Assembly (NCBI GenBank): GCA_028691625.1
Contig: JAQUYZ010000007.1
Span: 1-14,085 of the forward strand
Length of the DNA stretch: 14,085 nucleotides
Source of the DNA: Eubacteriales bacterium
Lineage (GTDB): Bacteria > Bacillota > Clostridia > Peptostreptococcales > Anaerovoracaceae
Direction of reading: 5' to 3'
How positions within the stretch are numbered: the first letter of the stretch is position 1; every line of letters begins with the position of its first letter. The notes beneath the pieces were generated by a model. That model was not told the origin of the DNA, did not search any database, and saw only the letters and a list, made by a program, of their open reading frames with translations. A program made the position numbers and the translations under genes. Below are positions 7,587-14,017 of this stretch, one piece after another.

Positions 7587-8054
7587 CTACTCTCCTTTCT
7601 GATCGATCTCCGTGCACATCAGTACTTCGTCACAATTAGGGAACTTGGGACAGTTCAGGCAATCCTTCCAAATCTTATGGGGCATATGCTCCTTACTTAT
7701 TTCCTGAAATCCGCACTTCAGAAAGAATTCTGTCTGATACGTCAGGGTAAAAACCTTTTTAATCCCAAGCTCTTTTGCTTCATATAGAAAATACTCTACC
7801 AGTTTTTTGCCGACACCCTTTCGTGAGTGGTTTTCCTTCACTGCTAATGTTCTGACTTCGGCAAGATCTGCCCAAAGTATGGTCAGGGCTCCGATCCCGA
7901 CGACCTCGTCGTCTAATTCCATGACGGAATAATTCCTGATATTTTCATAAATTGAACTTCTCGAACGAGCGAGCATCAAACCTTTTTTTGCGTAAAAATT
8001 CACGAGCTTATGAATTGCTTCCGTATCGGTTAGCTTTGCTTTTCTGATGACCAT
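7587..8054 (-). CDS. GNAT acetyltransferase, N-acetylglutamate-synthase-like
   Basis: A 155-residue cytoplasmic acetyltransferase. ATG 8054 was chosen because AGAGGT lies seven bases upstream and the GNAT fold begins right there (MVIRKAKLTDTEAIHKLV); a 17-residue upstream extension has no such support. The acetyl-CoA pyrophosphate loop is HSRKGVGKKL (76-85), after the strand LAEVRTLAVKE. 'LARSRSSIYENIR' resembles short ArgA-like N-acetylglutamate synthases. The C-terminal tail carries C132-x2-C135-x5-C141 (CLNCPKFPNC) plus C147, a feature I associate with this ArgA-like subgroup; it may bind metal. The probable reaction is acetyl transfer from acetyl-CoA to an amino acid such as glutamate, but no other arginine biosynthesis gene is nearby. 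First gene of a two-gene operon with the AEC transporter. Confidence 0.85.
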   Translation of the reverse strand: MVIRKAKLTDTEAIHKLVNFYAKKGLMLARSRSSIYENIRNYSVMELDDEVVGIGALTILWADLAEVRTLAVKENHSRKGVGKKLVEYFLYEAKELGIKKVFTLTYQTEFFLKCGFQEISKEHMPHKIWKDCLNCPKFPNCDEVLMCTEIDQKGE

Positions 8055-8085
8055 CACTGTTACCTCTTTTGTACAACCAATATAA

Positions 8086-8109
8086 CGAGGCGGGAAAGGA
8101 CCCACCTCG
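8086..8109. repeat. GC-rich hairpin or operator in the leader of the GNAT/AEC operon
   Basis: CGAGGCGGG (8086-8094) and CCCACCTCG (8101-8109) form a nine-position stem with one mismatch (a possible G-U wobble in RNA) around a six-base loop AAAGGA. It lies 32-55 bases before the GNAT start, between the candidate promoter and the ribosome site. No U-tract follows on either strand, so it is not a classical terminator. Confidence 0.6.
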
Positions 8110-8127
8110 ATGTGCTATAATTTATTT

Positions 8128-8156
8128 ATGATAACAGGTTTTGGCTAAAAGCACAA
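8128..8156 (-). promoter_or_regulatory. Candidate promoter for the GNAT/AEC operon
   Basis: On the minus strand, TTGTGC (8156-8151) is 17 bases from TATCAT (8133-8128). Both boxes are imperfect. It would start transcription near 8121 and place the GC-rich hairpin in the mRNA leader. Confidence 0.35.
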
Positions 8157-8264
8157 TAAATTTATAAATATGCAAAGTCCGCTGTATTTATGCTCATCTT
8201 GAAAAAGCCTGTTTTGCATCGATCAGCCCTTTGTCGTAGGCCGCTCGGACCAGAGGATGCTCTC

Positions 8265-8288
8265 GACGACTTCCTACAGGAGGTCGTC
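8265..8288. repeat. Hairpin spanning the amidohydrolase stop codon
   Basis: GACGACTTCC (8265-8274) pairs with GGAGGTCGTC (8279-8288) over ten positions, one of them a G-U/T-G, with the four-base loop TACA. The TAG stop (8276-8274) lies at the loop edge. No T-run follows on the minus strand, so it may act as an mRNA 3' stabiliser or processing site rather than an intrinsic terminator. Confidence 0.5.
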
Positions 8289-9935
8289 TCCCCCATATTG
8301 TATTTTCCCGTCCACAATTGTCATCAGCACCTGTATATCTTTTAGCCTGTCTTCGTCTGCATCAAAAGGGTCTTCGGAAAGCACGACCATGTCGGCCAGA
8401 TAACCCTCCTTCAGGAAACCTTTCCGGTCTTCTTCAAAGGAACCGTAAGCACCGGCTGAAGTGTACAGCTCCAATGCCTGCTGAACGGTAAGCTTTTCTG
8501 CGGGAAGAAATCCCTTAGGGGGATTTCCTGTTCTATCTTTTCTGGTTACAGCGGCAAAGATGCCGTAAAGCGGATTGCCGGATTCCACAGGGCAATCGGA
8601 GCTTCCCAAAAGCCGGATTCCATATGCAAGCATCGATTTCCAGGCGTAGCTGTACTGCAGCCGCCTTGCTCCCAGCTTTTTCACAGCCATGTTCCAATCC
8701 GACGAGACGAAGGCGGGCTGGATCGCGGCCAGAATGCCGCGCTTTGCGGCTCTCAGAAATAAATCTGGCGCGCCAACCTGAAAATGATTGATGATATGGC
8801 GGTGGCGGATCGGGCAGACGTCGAGGGCGTTTTCGATGGCGGAGATGCTTGCGTCCGCAGCGCCGTCGCCGATGGCATGAATAAAGAGCTGCAAGCCTTC
8901 TTTGTGAGCCTTTAAAACCAGTGCGTTCAATTCATCCTGCTCATAGGTATACATACCGAGGTTTCCAAACTCGTCGCTGTAGTCTTTTCGCATTGCAGCA
9001 GTCCGGGCGCCGAGGCAGCCGTCTGTCAGCAGCTTCACCGGGCCCAGCCGGAAAAAGTCGTCTCCATGACCGGGCGGATAGCCTTTGGAAAGATACGCGT
9101 CCAGCTGCAACAGGCTGGGAAGATAAAGCTGTTCGTTGATCCGCAGAGGCAGGCGCCCTGCTTCTTTTAAACGGGAGTATGCTTCATACATTACCTCAAA
9201 GCTGCAGCTGTGCAGATCACTGGTATGAACCGAGGTAATGCCGCTGCGCAGCATATCTCCCGCCGCGGTGATAATTGCAGCCTGTATTTCCTCAACGCTT
9301 CTTGCAGGCATTCGATCAATGAGCCAGTCCAGCGCATTCTCCCGCAGCACTCCTGTCAGTTCTCCGGATTCATCTTTGTCAAATATCCCCCCCTTCACAG
9401 CTGTATTGATCGTTGCTTCCGTCAGTTTCAGGGCTTTGGAATTTACGACGACAATATGTTCGCATACCCGGGTGATCATGACGGGAAGCTCGTCGGAAAT
9501 CATGTCCAGATCGTGTTTTGTGGGCATGACAGGATTTTTAAACCGGTTTTCATTCCATCCGAAGCCAAGGATCCAGCCCTTCTTTCTGTTATTTTTTTCG
9601 ATATACTCTTTGCTCTTTACGATAATATCTTCGATGGAACCGGCCTCTTCCAAATTGATCATTTGGGCACACAGGCCATATTCCACAAAATGCATGTGAC
9701 TGTCAATGAACCCGGGGAAAACGCTCTTTCCCTGCAAATCAATGCTTGCAGCGGTTTCTTTTCCTGCAGCTTCTATTTCTTCGGTTGTTCCAAGAAGCGC
9801 AATTCGATTTTCTGAAACGCCAAGGGCTTCATATATCTTGCCGTCCATCGTATAAATCTTTCCGTTCACTAGTTTTAAAGTAATATTAATTGCGAAAACC
9901 CCCTTATTCGTACTGTCTTTCGTTTCGGATTTCAA
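8274..9935 (-). CDS. Amidohydrolase family protein (Amidohydro_3, YtcJ-like)
   Basis: A 553-residue metal-dependent hydrolase of the urease/dihydroorotase superfamily, of usual length. Metal-site motifs: H80-x-H82 in GFIDSHMHF, K301 in KLLTDGCLG, H353 (LFIHAIGDGA), H384 (IINHFQ) and D447 (GSSDCPVESG). The C-terminal small domain ends ADMVVLSEDPFD...VDGKIQYGG. Members cleave C-N bonds of amides, N-acyl amino acids or cyclic compounds; the exact substrate cannot be read. The start given is TTG 9935, which overlaps the permease stop by 4 bases and has AAAGGA nine bases upstream. An alternative is ATT at 9890, eight bases after a stronger AGGGGG and exactly where family members normally begin (the LKLVNGKIYTMD region). 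The gene is co-transcribed with the permease, so it probably acts on an imported compound in the cytoplasm. Confidence 0.88.
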   Translation of the reverse strand: MKSETKDSTNKGVFAINITLKLVNGKIYTMDGKIYEALGVSENRIALLGTTEEIEAAGKETAASIDLQGKSVFPGFIDSHMHFVEYGLCAQMINLEEAGSIEDIIVKSKEYIEKNNRKKGWILGFGWNENRFKNPVMPTKHDLDMISDELPVMITRVCEHIVVVNSKALKLTEATINTAVKGGIFDKDESGELTGVLRENALDWLIDRMPARSVEEIQAAIITAAGDMLRSGITSVHTSDLHSCSFEVMYEAYSRLKEAGRLPLRINEQLYLPSLLQLDAYLSKGYPPGHGDDFFRLGPVKLLTDGCLGARTAAMRKDYSDEFGNLGMYTYEQDELNALVLKAHKEGLQLFIHAIGDGAADASISAIENALDVCPIRHRHIINHFQVGAPDLFLRAAKRGILAAIQPAFVSSDWNMAVKKLGARRLQYSYAWKSMLAYGIRLLGSSDCPVESGNPLYGIFAAVTRKDRTGNPPKGFLPAEKLTVQQALELYTSAGAYGSFEEDRKGFLKEGYLADMVVLSEDPFDADEDRLKDIQVLMTIVDGKIQYGGDDLL

Positions 9936-11377
9936 TTCTGATTTTCCTTTAAACGGTTCTGGCTTTTTTTTCTGATGTTCCGCATGATGATGACCCAGCC
10001 GATAAAGAGTAAAAGAATCGGCCCGCCGTAATCCATTCCCAGAGTAATCAATGCTTCAGAGGTATTCTCAGCACCGGCCACGTCCTCCGCACCCGCTCCA
10101 AAGAAGCCGGCAATACTGAGGGTTAAAACGACGACAGAAAGTATTTTTGCATGCTGCTTCGATTTGATAATTTTAAAATCCAGCTCTTCGTTCTTCATCC
10201 GGAAGGCAAGATATGCGACCACCAGAATGGCGTAGGGTACAATTGTGGACAGTGCGCATAGATTTGTAATCAGCACGAAGAAGTTTTCAAGAGAGGACAA
10301 GCCGATGATCGGTGTGATCATCAGTAAGAACAAAACACCGCACTGCATCCAAAGGGCATTGACCAGGGTCCCGTCAGATCTGGATTTCGTGAGCGCCTTT
10401 GGAAAAATGCCGGAAGGCACATCAGAAAACATGGCTCTGATCGGCGATTCCATCCAGACCACATAGCATGCGACGGAAGCGATGACATTAATAAATGCAT
10501 AAATTTGAACGACGATTTTTCCGCTGATTCCAAAGCTGTCTCCTAAAATTTTAAATACAATAAATTGAGAGTCCGCGATATTGTATTCCGAGATTTGCGC
10601 CGGAGACATGATCAGGCAGACTGCAACGGAGCCCAATATGTAAGAACCGAGCAGCAGGCCGGTGGCAATCATGACGCTCCTGGTATACGTCTTTTTCGGG
10701 TTGTCCACCTGAGTGATGTAGGTTCCGGCCACCTCGGAGCCGCATACAGCCAGCAGCAGCCAGGAAAAGGTGGAAAAATATGCAATGTCGAAATCAGGCA
10801 TCAGATTTGCGGCGGTAAACTCAGAAGCAGAGGGTGTAATATTGCCGACATAACCGACAATTGCAAACAGAATAAACAGTACAGTTGCGATCAACGTAAG
10901 CTGTCCGCCGATGTCGCTGATTTTGGAAAACTTCTGAACGCCCAGTATCGCGATAAACGTCAGTGCGATCAGGCACCCGAGCCCAAGCAGCGGCAGCAGA
11001 TAAGCCGTATCATCGGTGAATCTGTCTTCTCCGAACAAAGCCCATGAGACGACCACCGGAAGCTTGCCGAAAACCATCTGCAAGAAAAAAATCGAAGTGA
11101 TATAGTAGGACCAGGTCCCGATAAATGCCCATTTTGTGCCAAGGGAGCATTCAATCCAGCTGTAAATGCCCGCGCCTTTGTCTTTGTTTGCCGCGGCCAG
11201 TTCTACGATCATGATTGTCAGAGGGATAAAATATAAAATTGCTACCAGTATCCATGAGGGGATTGCGGCAAGGCCGATATAAACCAGGTTTGATGTCACG
11301 TTGCTGAAGCCGTAGGCTGCCACGAATACAACCATTACAAGGGTCCAAAGACCGATTTTCTTTTCATTATTGCCCAA
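9932..11377 (-). CDS. APC-superfamily amino-acid permease, YjeM-like
   Basis: A 481-residue integral membrane protein with about twelve hydrophobic segments. It resembles the glutamate/GABA-type branch of the APC superfamily, particularly E. coli YjeM: GLWTLVMVVFVAAYGFSN at the start, LVELAAANKDKGAGIYSW (the conserved loop after helix 2), SLGTKWAFIGTWSYY, EVAGTYITQVDNPKKTYTRS (helix 6 and following loop), and SPIRAMFSDVP with LWMQCG later. It is expected to import or exchange an amino acid or amine across the cytoplasmic membrane. The start is TTG 11377, nine bases after AAGGAGG (minus strand, 11393-11387), one of the best ribosome sites here. It is the first gene of the sigma-54 operon and overlaps the amidohydrolase. 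The substrate is unassigned. Confidence 0.88.
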   Translation of the reverse strand: MGNNEKKIGLWTLVMVVFVAAYGFSNVTSNLVYIGLAAIPSWILVAILYFIPLTIMIVELAAANKDKGAGIYSWIECSLGTKWAFIGTWSYYITSIFFLQMVFGKLPVVVSWALFGEDRFTDDTAYLLPLLGLGCLIALTFIAILGVQKFSKISDIGGQLTLIATVLFILFAIVGYVGNITPSASEFTAANLMPDFDIAYFSTFSWLLLAVCGSEVAGTYITQVDNPKKTYTRSVMIATGLLLGSYILGSVAVCLIMSPAQISEYNIADSQFIVFKILGDSFGISGKIVVQIYAFINVIASVACYVVWMESPIRAMFSDVPSGIFPKALTKSRSDGTLVNALWMQCGVLFLLMITPIIGLSSLENFFVLITNLCALSTIVPYAILVVAYLAFRMKNEELDFKIIKSKQHAKILSVVVLTLSIAGFFGAGAEDVAGAENTSEALITLGMDYGGPILLLFIGWVIIMRNIRKKSQNRLKENQN

Positions 11378-11413
11378 AATTGTGATCCTCCTTTATAATT
11401 TCTTTTTTTGGAG

Positions 11414-11436
11414 CCTATCCCGTCGACGATGATAGG
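11414..11436. repeat. Hairpin in the leader of the sigma-54 operon
   Basis: CCTATC (11414-11419) pairs with GATAGG (11431-11436), and the loop contains the palindrome CGTCGACG (11421-11428). It falls about 13-35 bases after the predicted sigma-54 start point, before the permease ribosome site. No U-tract follows. Confidence 0.45.
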
Positions 11437-11460
11437 GTTTCCTGTCGAAGCTTATAAGCC

Positions 11461-11476
11461 GCAAGAACCGTGCCAA
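11461..11476 (-). promoter_or_regulatory. Sigma-54 (RpoN/SigL) -24/-12 promoter of the permease-amidohydrolase operon
   Basis: The minus strand reads TTGGCACGGTTCTTGC, matching every fixed base of the consensus TGGCACG-N4-TTGC with the invariant GG and GC at the correct spacing. Transcription should begin near 11449, about 72 bases before the TTG start of the permease. A sigma-54 enhancer-binding protein gene lies immediately upstream on the same strand, which is the classic arrangement. Confidence 0.87.
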
Positions 11477-11529
11477 AGGAAAGCAATTCGGGGGGATACT
11501 GTGTGAACCCTCTGTTTGCAATTAGTTTT

Positions 11530-11549
11530 GGAAACCGTATGCCGATTCC
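11530..11549. promoter_or_regulatory. Candidate enhancer site for the sigma-54 activator
   Basis: An imperfect 20-base palindrome with GGAA and TTCC ends (seven of ten positions paired) lies about 55 bases upstream of the -24 element. The position suits an activator site, but symmetry is partial and no binding motif is known. Confidence 0.3.
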
Positions 11550-11584
11550 TATTTTAAATTCTTCGCATAAGAAAACATCCCTGC

Positions 11585-11618
11585 AAATAATTTTTTTACC
11601 GGGTAAATAATTTTTTAC
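11585..11618. repeat. AT-rich direct repeat with central TTTACC-G-GGTAAA palindrome
   Basis: AAATAATTTTTTTAC (11585-11599) recurs as AAATAATTTTTTAC (11605-11618), one T shorter and 20 bases on. The junction forms a perfect 13-base palindrome TTTACCGGGTAAA (11595-11607). It lies about 120 bases upstream of the sigma-54 promoter and directly after the activator gene's stop, so it may be an enhancer site. Confidence 0.55.
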
Positions 11619-11621
11619 TGC

Positions 11622-12986
11622 CTAATCGATGAGCTGATATTTTTCAAGCTTATACTGCAGGGTCTGCTTTGATACCTTTAAGGTTTTTGCAGCGTAAGCA
11701 GCGATTCCTCTGTTTGCCTGCATGGCCTTCAGAATCAGATTCTTTTCAAATTCATCAACCGCCTGCTTCAGACCCATCGACTCATAGAGAGGCGCTGGAG
11801 TGTGCTGCAGGGTGTCTCCTTTAATCTTACCGCTGATGTGATCCTGCGTGATCACTCCGTTTTCCGAAACTGTATTATAGAGGTTTTCAATTACGTTTCT
11901 CAGCTCTCGAACATTCCCCGGCCAGGAATAATTCTCCAACATTTCATAAACAGAAGGATCCACCTCCTTGATTTTTATCTTCATCTTGCTGTTATAGAAT
12001 TTTATGTAATGGTTCATGAGAACCCGGACATCCTGCTTCCTTTCCTTCAGAGAGGGCAGCTCGATAATCACGGTGCCCAGCCTGTAATACAGATCCTCCC
12101 TCAGTTTATGGGCTTCGATGAGCCTGTCGGGATTTTCATTGACTGCAGACAGGATTCTGATATCCGTTACGATGTTTTTTGTATCGCCGATTCTTCTGAT
12201 ATATCTGTCTTCAATGGCCTTTAAGAGTTTTACCTGCATTGTCACATCCATGGAGTTGGTTTCATCCAGGAACAAGGTTCCTCCTTCTGCCTGCTCAAAA
12301 AGCCCGGCCCGATCCGCCGCATCGGTATAGCTGCCTTTTACCGTTCCAAACAGAATCGATTCCAGCAGTGTGCCCGGGATTGCCGCGCAATTGATCGAGA
12401 TGAACGGCTTGCTGCATCTGTCGCTCAAATTGTGAATGGCCTGAGCGATCAGTTCCTTGCCCGTTCCCGTTTTTCCGTAAATCAAGACGGAGGAATCGGT
12501 TTTCGCAACCTTTGTAATCTGCTCCTTGATCAGCAGCATTTTCTGGTCCTTTGTCACGATGTCCTCAATGGTATAAATGGTATTGTTTTTTTTCAGGCTC
12601 TTGTGGAGGGGATGGTTCTTGGGATTGTGAAGAGAATCTGTCTTGTAAAGAAATTTTGAAAACTCGATCGCACCGATAATTTCGCCGAAAGACAGAATCG
12701 GAAAGGTTGAACTGATTTGATAGATCCGGTTTTTTTCCTTTGTGATCAATTCCTGCTCAGCATCAAATACGGGGATGCCCGTCCGCAAAACCTGGTAAAA
12801 AATACTGTTTTCCTTGGTCAGATTTTCATAGAGCGAAAGCACGTTGTGGCCGATTGTCTGGCTGGGGTTCAAATCGTAAAGGCTCCAGCTTGACTGGTCA
12901 TCATACACAATGCAACCTTCCTTATTCACGATAACAACGTCTTCATACTCCAGCAAGTTCACATTTTTTTTCTGAGTGGAACTCAT
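11622..12986 (-). CDS. Sigma-54 enhancer-binding transcriptional activator, RocR-like
   Basis: A 454-residue regulator. The N-terminal PAS-like sensor (~12-112: VVIVNKEGCIVYDD... ending GAIEFSKFL) resembles RocR-type activators of amino-acid catabolism. The AAA+ domain (~140-375) has Walker A GKTGTGKE (171-178), the sigma-54-contact loop at 218-223 reading GSYTDA instead of GAFTGA, Walker B LFLDE ending at E242, the arginine region LREDLYYRL (295-303) and SWPGNVREL (354-362). A Fis-type helix-turn-helix sits at the C-terminus (~428-452, KVSKQTLQYKLEKY). The start is ATG 12986 with GGAGGG six bases upstream. It likely senses a small metabolite directly, having no receiver domain, and activates the sigma-54 promoter found 145 bases past its stop codon. 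It could also act on the divergent amino-acid transporter unit, but no sigma-54 site is visible there. Confidence 0.92.
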   Translation of the reverse strand: MSSTQKKNVNLLEYEDVVIVNKEGCIVYDDQSSWSLYDLNPSQTIGHNVLSLYENLTKENSIFYQVLRTGIPVFDAEQELITKEKNRIYQISSTFPILSFGEIIGAIEFSKFLYKTDSLHNPKNHPLHKSLKKNNTIYTIEDIVTKDQKMLLIKEQITKVAKTDSSVLIYGKTGTGKELIAQAIHNLSDRCSKPFISINCAAIPGTLLESILFGTVKGSYTDAADRAGLFEQAEGGTLFLDETNSMDVTMQVKLLKAIEDRYIRRIGDTKNIVTDIRILSAVNENPDRLIEAHKLREDLYYRLGTVIIELPSLKERKQDVRVLMNHYIKFYNSKMKIKIKEVDPSVYEMLENYSWPGNVRELRNVIENLYNTVSENGVITQDHISGKIKGDTLQHTPAPLYESMGLKQAVDEFEKNLILKAMQANRGIAAYAAKTLKVSKQTLQYKLEKYQLID

Positions 12987-13013
12987 TTTTATCCCTCCGA
13001 ATCATAACTGATT

Positions 13014-13026
13014 GCGACGACGTCGC
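13014..13026. promoter_or_regulatory. 13-base GC-rich palindrome in the activator gene leader
   Basis: GCGACG-A-CGTCGC is a perfect odd palindrome between the promoter and start codon of the sigma-54 activator gene. It lies about ten bases after the predicted start point. It is a candidate operator (autoregulation) or a short leader hairpin. Confidence 0.5.
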
Positions 13027-13042
13027 AGGTAATGGTGGAATC

Positions 13043-13069
13043 ATTATACCATATTTTAACAGAAGTCAA
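13043..13069 (-). promoter_or_regulatory. Sigma-A promoter of the sigma-54 activator gene
   Basis: The minus strand has TTGACT (13069-13064) and a perfect TATAAT (13048-13043) with the extended -10 TGG directly before it. The spacer is 15 bases, shorter than optimal, which the extended -10 could offset. The leader would be about 50 bases. Confidence 0.7.
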
Positions 13070-13088
13070 GGGCCTCATTAAAAAATCA

Positions 13089-13137
13089 ATGCATTTTGCA
13101 TGGTTCAGGATTGTATACTTGTATTATTTTATACAAT
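13089..13137. promoter_or_regulatory. Two AT-rich palindromes upstream of the amino-acid transporter operon
   Basis: ATGCA-TTT-TGCAT (13089-13101) is a perfect short palindrome. ATTGTATA (13110-13117) pairs perfectly with TATACAAT (13130-13137) across 12 bases and is followed by a run of T. Both lie between the two divergent start points, upstream of the candidate plus-strand promoter. They could be operator sites for an amino-acid-responsive regulator. The second could serve as an attenuator if transcription starts further upstream. Confidence 0.45.
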
Positions 13138-13153
13138 TTTTTCACAAACCTAT

Positions 13154-13182
13154 TTCGCTTTACCGGGGTTTTAATGTATAAT
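13154..13182 (+). promoter_or_regulatory. Candidate promoter of the amino-acid transporter operon
   Basis: A perfect TATAAT (13177-13182) lies 17 bases after a poor -35, TTCGCT (13154-13159). The weak -35 suggests dependence on an activator. Start near 13189 gives a leader of about 36 bases. Confidence 0.45.
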
Positions 13183-13224
13183 GTTTTGTATGTATCTTTA
13201 AAAATTTTTGAGGAGGAATATTAC

Positions 13225-14004
13225 ATGAAAAAAATTTTAAGCTTGACCTTAATTTTATTATTAGCAATGGGCATGCTGGCAGGCTGCGGCGGCGGGACGG
13301 AGGAACCTGCAGAGGAAACTCCTGAAGCGACGGTATACAATATCGCAACCGATACGACCTTTGCCCCATTTGAATTCCAGGATGAAGCCGGCGATTACGT
13401 TGGGATCGATATTGAGATCCTGGCCGCCATTGCGGAGGATCAGGGTTTTGAGTATGAACTCAATCCGTTGGGATTCAGTGCAGCTGTAGCAGCGCTGGAA
13501 TCCAATCAGACGGACGGTGTTATTGCGGGCATGAGCATCACCGAAGAACGTCAGCTGAAATATGATTTCTCTGCGCCTTATTATGATTCGGGTGTTGTAA
13601 TGGCAATCGCAGCCGACAATGACACGGTAACATCCTATGACGATCTGAAAGACCAGAAGGTTGCCGTTAAGACCGGAACCGAAGGAGCTACTTTTGCAGA
13701 ATCCATCATGGAACAATACGGATTCAAAGTGGTTTACTTTGATGAATCCCCGCTGATGTATGAAGATGTGAAAACAGGAAACACCATTGCCTGCTTTGAA
13801 GATTATCCGGTAATGGGATACGGAATCACCCAGGGGAACGGCCTGAAGATGGTTACCGATATGGAAAAAGGATCCTCCTACGGCTTTGCAGTATTGAAGG
13901 ATAAAAACACGGAGCTTCTGGAAATGTTTGATGCGGGACTGACAAATATCAGAGAAAACGGAAAGTATCAGGAGATCATAGACAAATATATTTCTGCTGA
14001 ATAA
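13225..14004 (+). CDS. Polar amino-acid ABC transporter substrate-binding lipoprotein
   Basis: A 259-residue secreted lipoprotein of the SBP_bac_3 family (GlnH/HisJ-like). ATG 13225 follows AGGAGG (13211-13216) by eight bases and begins a clear lipoprotein signal peptide ending LAGC with Cys21; the frame is open 43 codons further upstream, but that part is promoter DNA. Mature motifs: NIATDTTFAPFEFQDEAGDY (the N-terminal amino-acid-binding loop), VGIDIEILAAIA, DGVIAGMSITEERQLKYDFS (the hinge and ligand-carboxylate segment), and KVAVKTGTEGATFAE (second-lobe phosphate-like loop). Ligands in this family are glutamine, arginine, histidine or similar; this one is not resolved. The permease gene starts 13 bases after its stop, so this is the first gene of an import operon, divergent from the sigma-54 activator. 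Confidence 0.92.
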   Translation: MKKILSLTLILLLAMGMLAGCGGGTEEPAEETPEATVYNIATDTTFAPFEFQDEAGDYVGIDIEILAAIAEDQGFEYELNPLGFSAAVAALESNQTDGVIAGMSITEERQLKYDFSAPYYDSGVVMAIAADNDTVTSYDDLKDQKVAVKTGTEGATFAESIMEQYGFKVVYFDESPLMYEDVKTGNTIACFEDYPVMGYGITQGNGLKMVTDMEKGSSYGFAVLKDKNTELLEMFDAGLTNIRENGKYQEIIDKYISAE

Positions 14005-14017
14005 ATGAGGAAAAAGA

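Noticed and set aside
8055..8273. Riboswitch or small RNA gene in the 219-base gap before the GNAT gene
   Set aside because: Apart from the hairpins listed, no known riboswitch core or tRNA-like fold could be recognised by eye.
13102..13116. Possible sigma-54 promoter TGG...TTG on the plus strand before the amino-acid transporter
   Set aside because: The GG and the TTG are one base too close and the invariant GC is missing.
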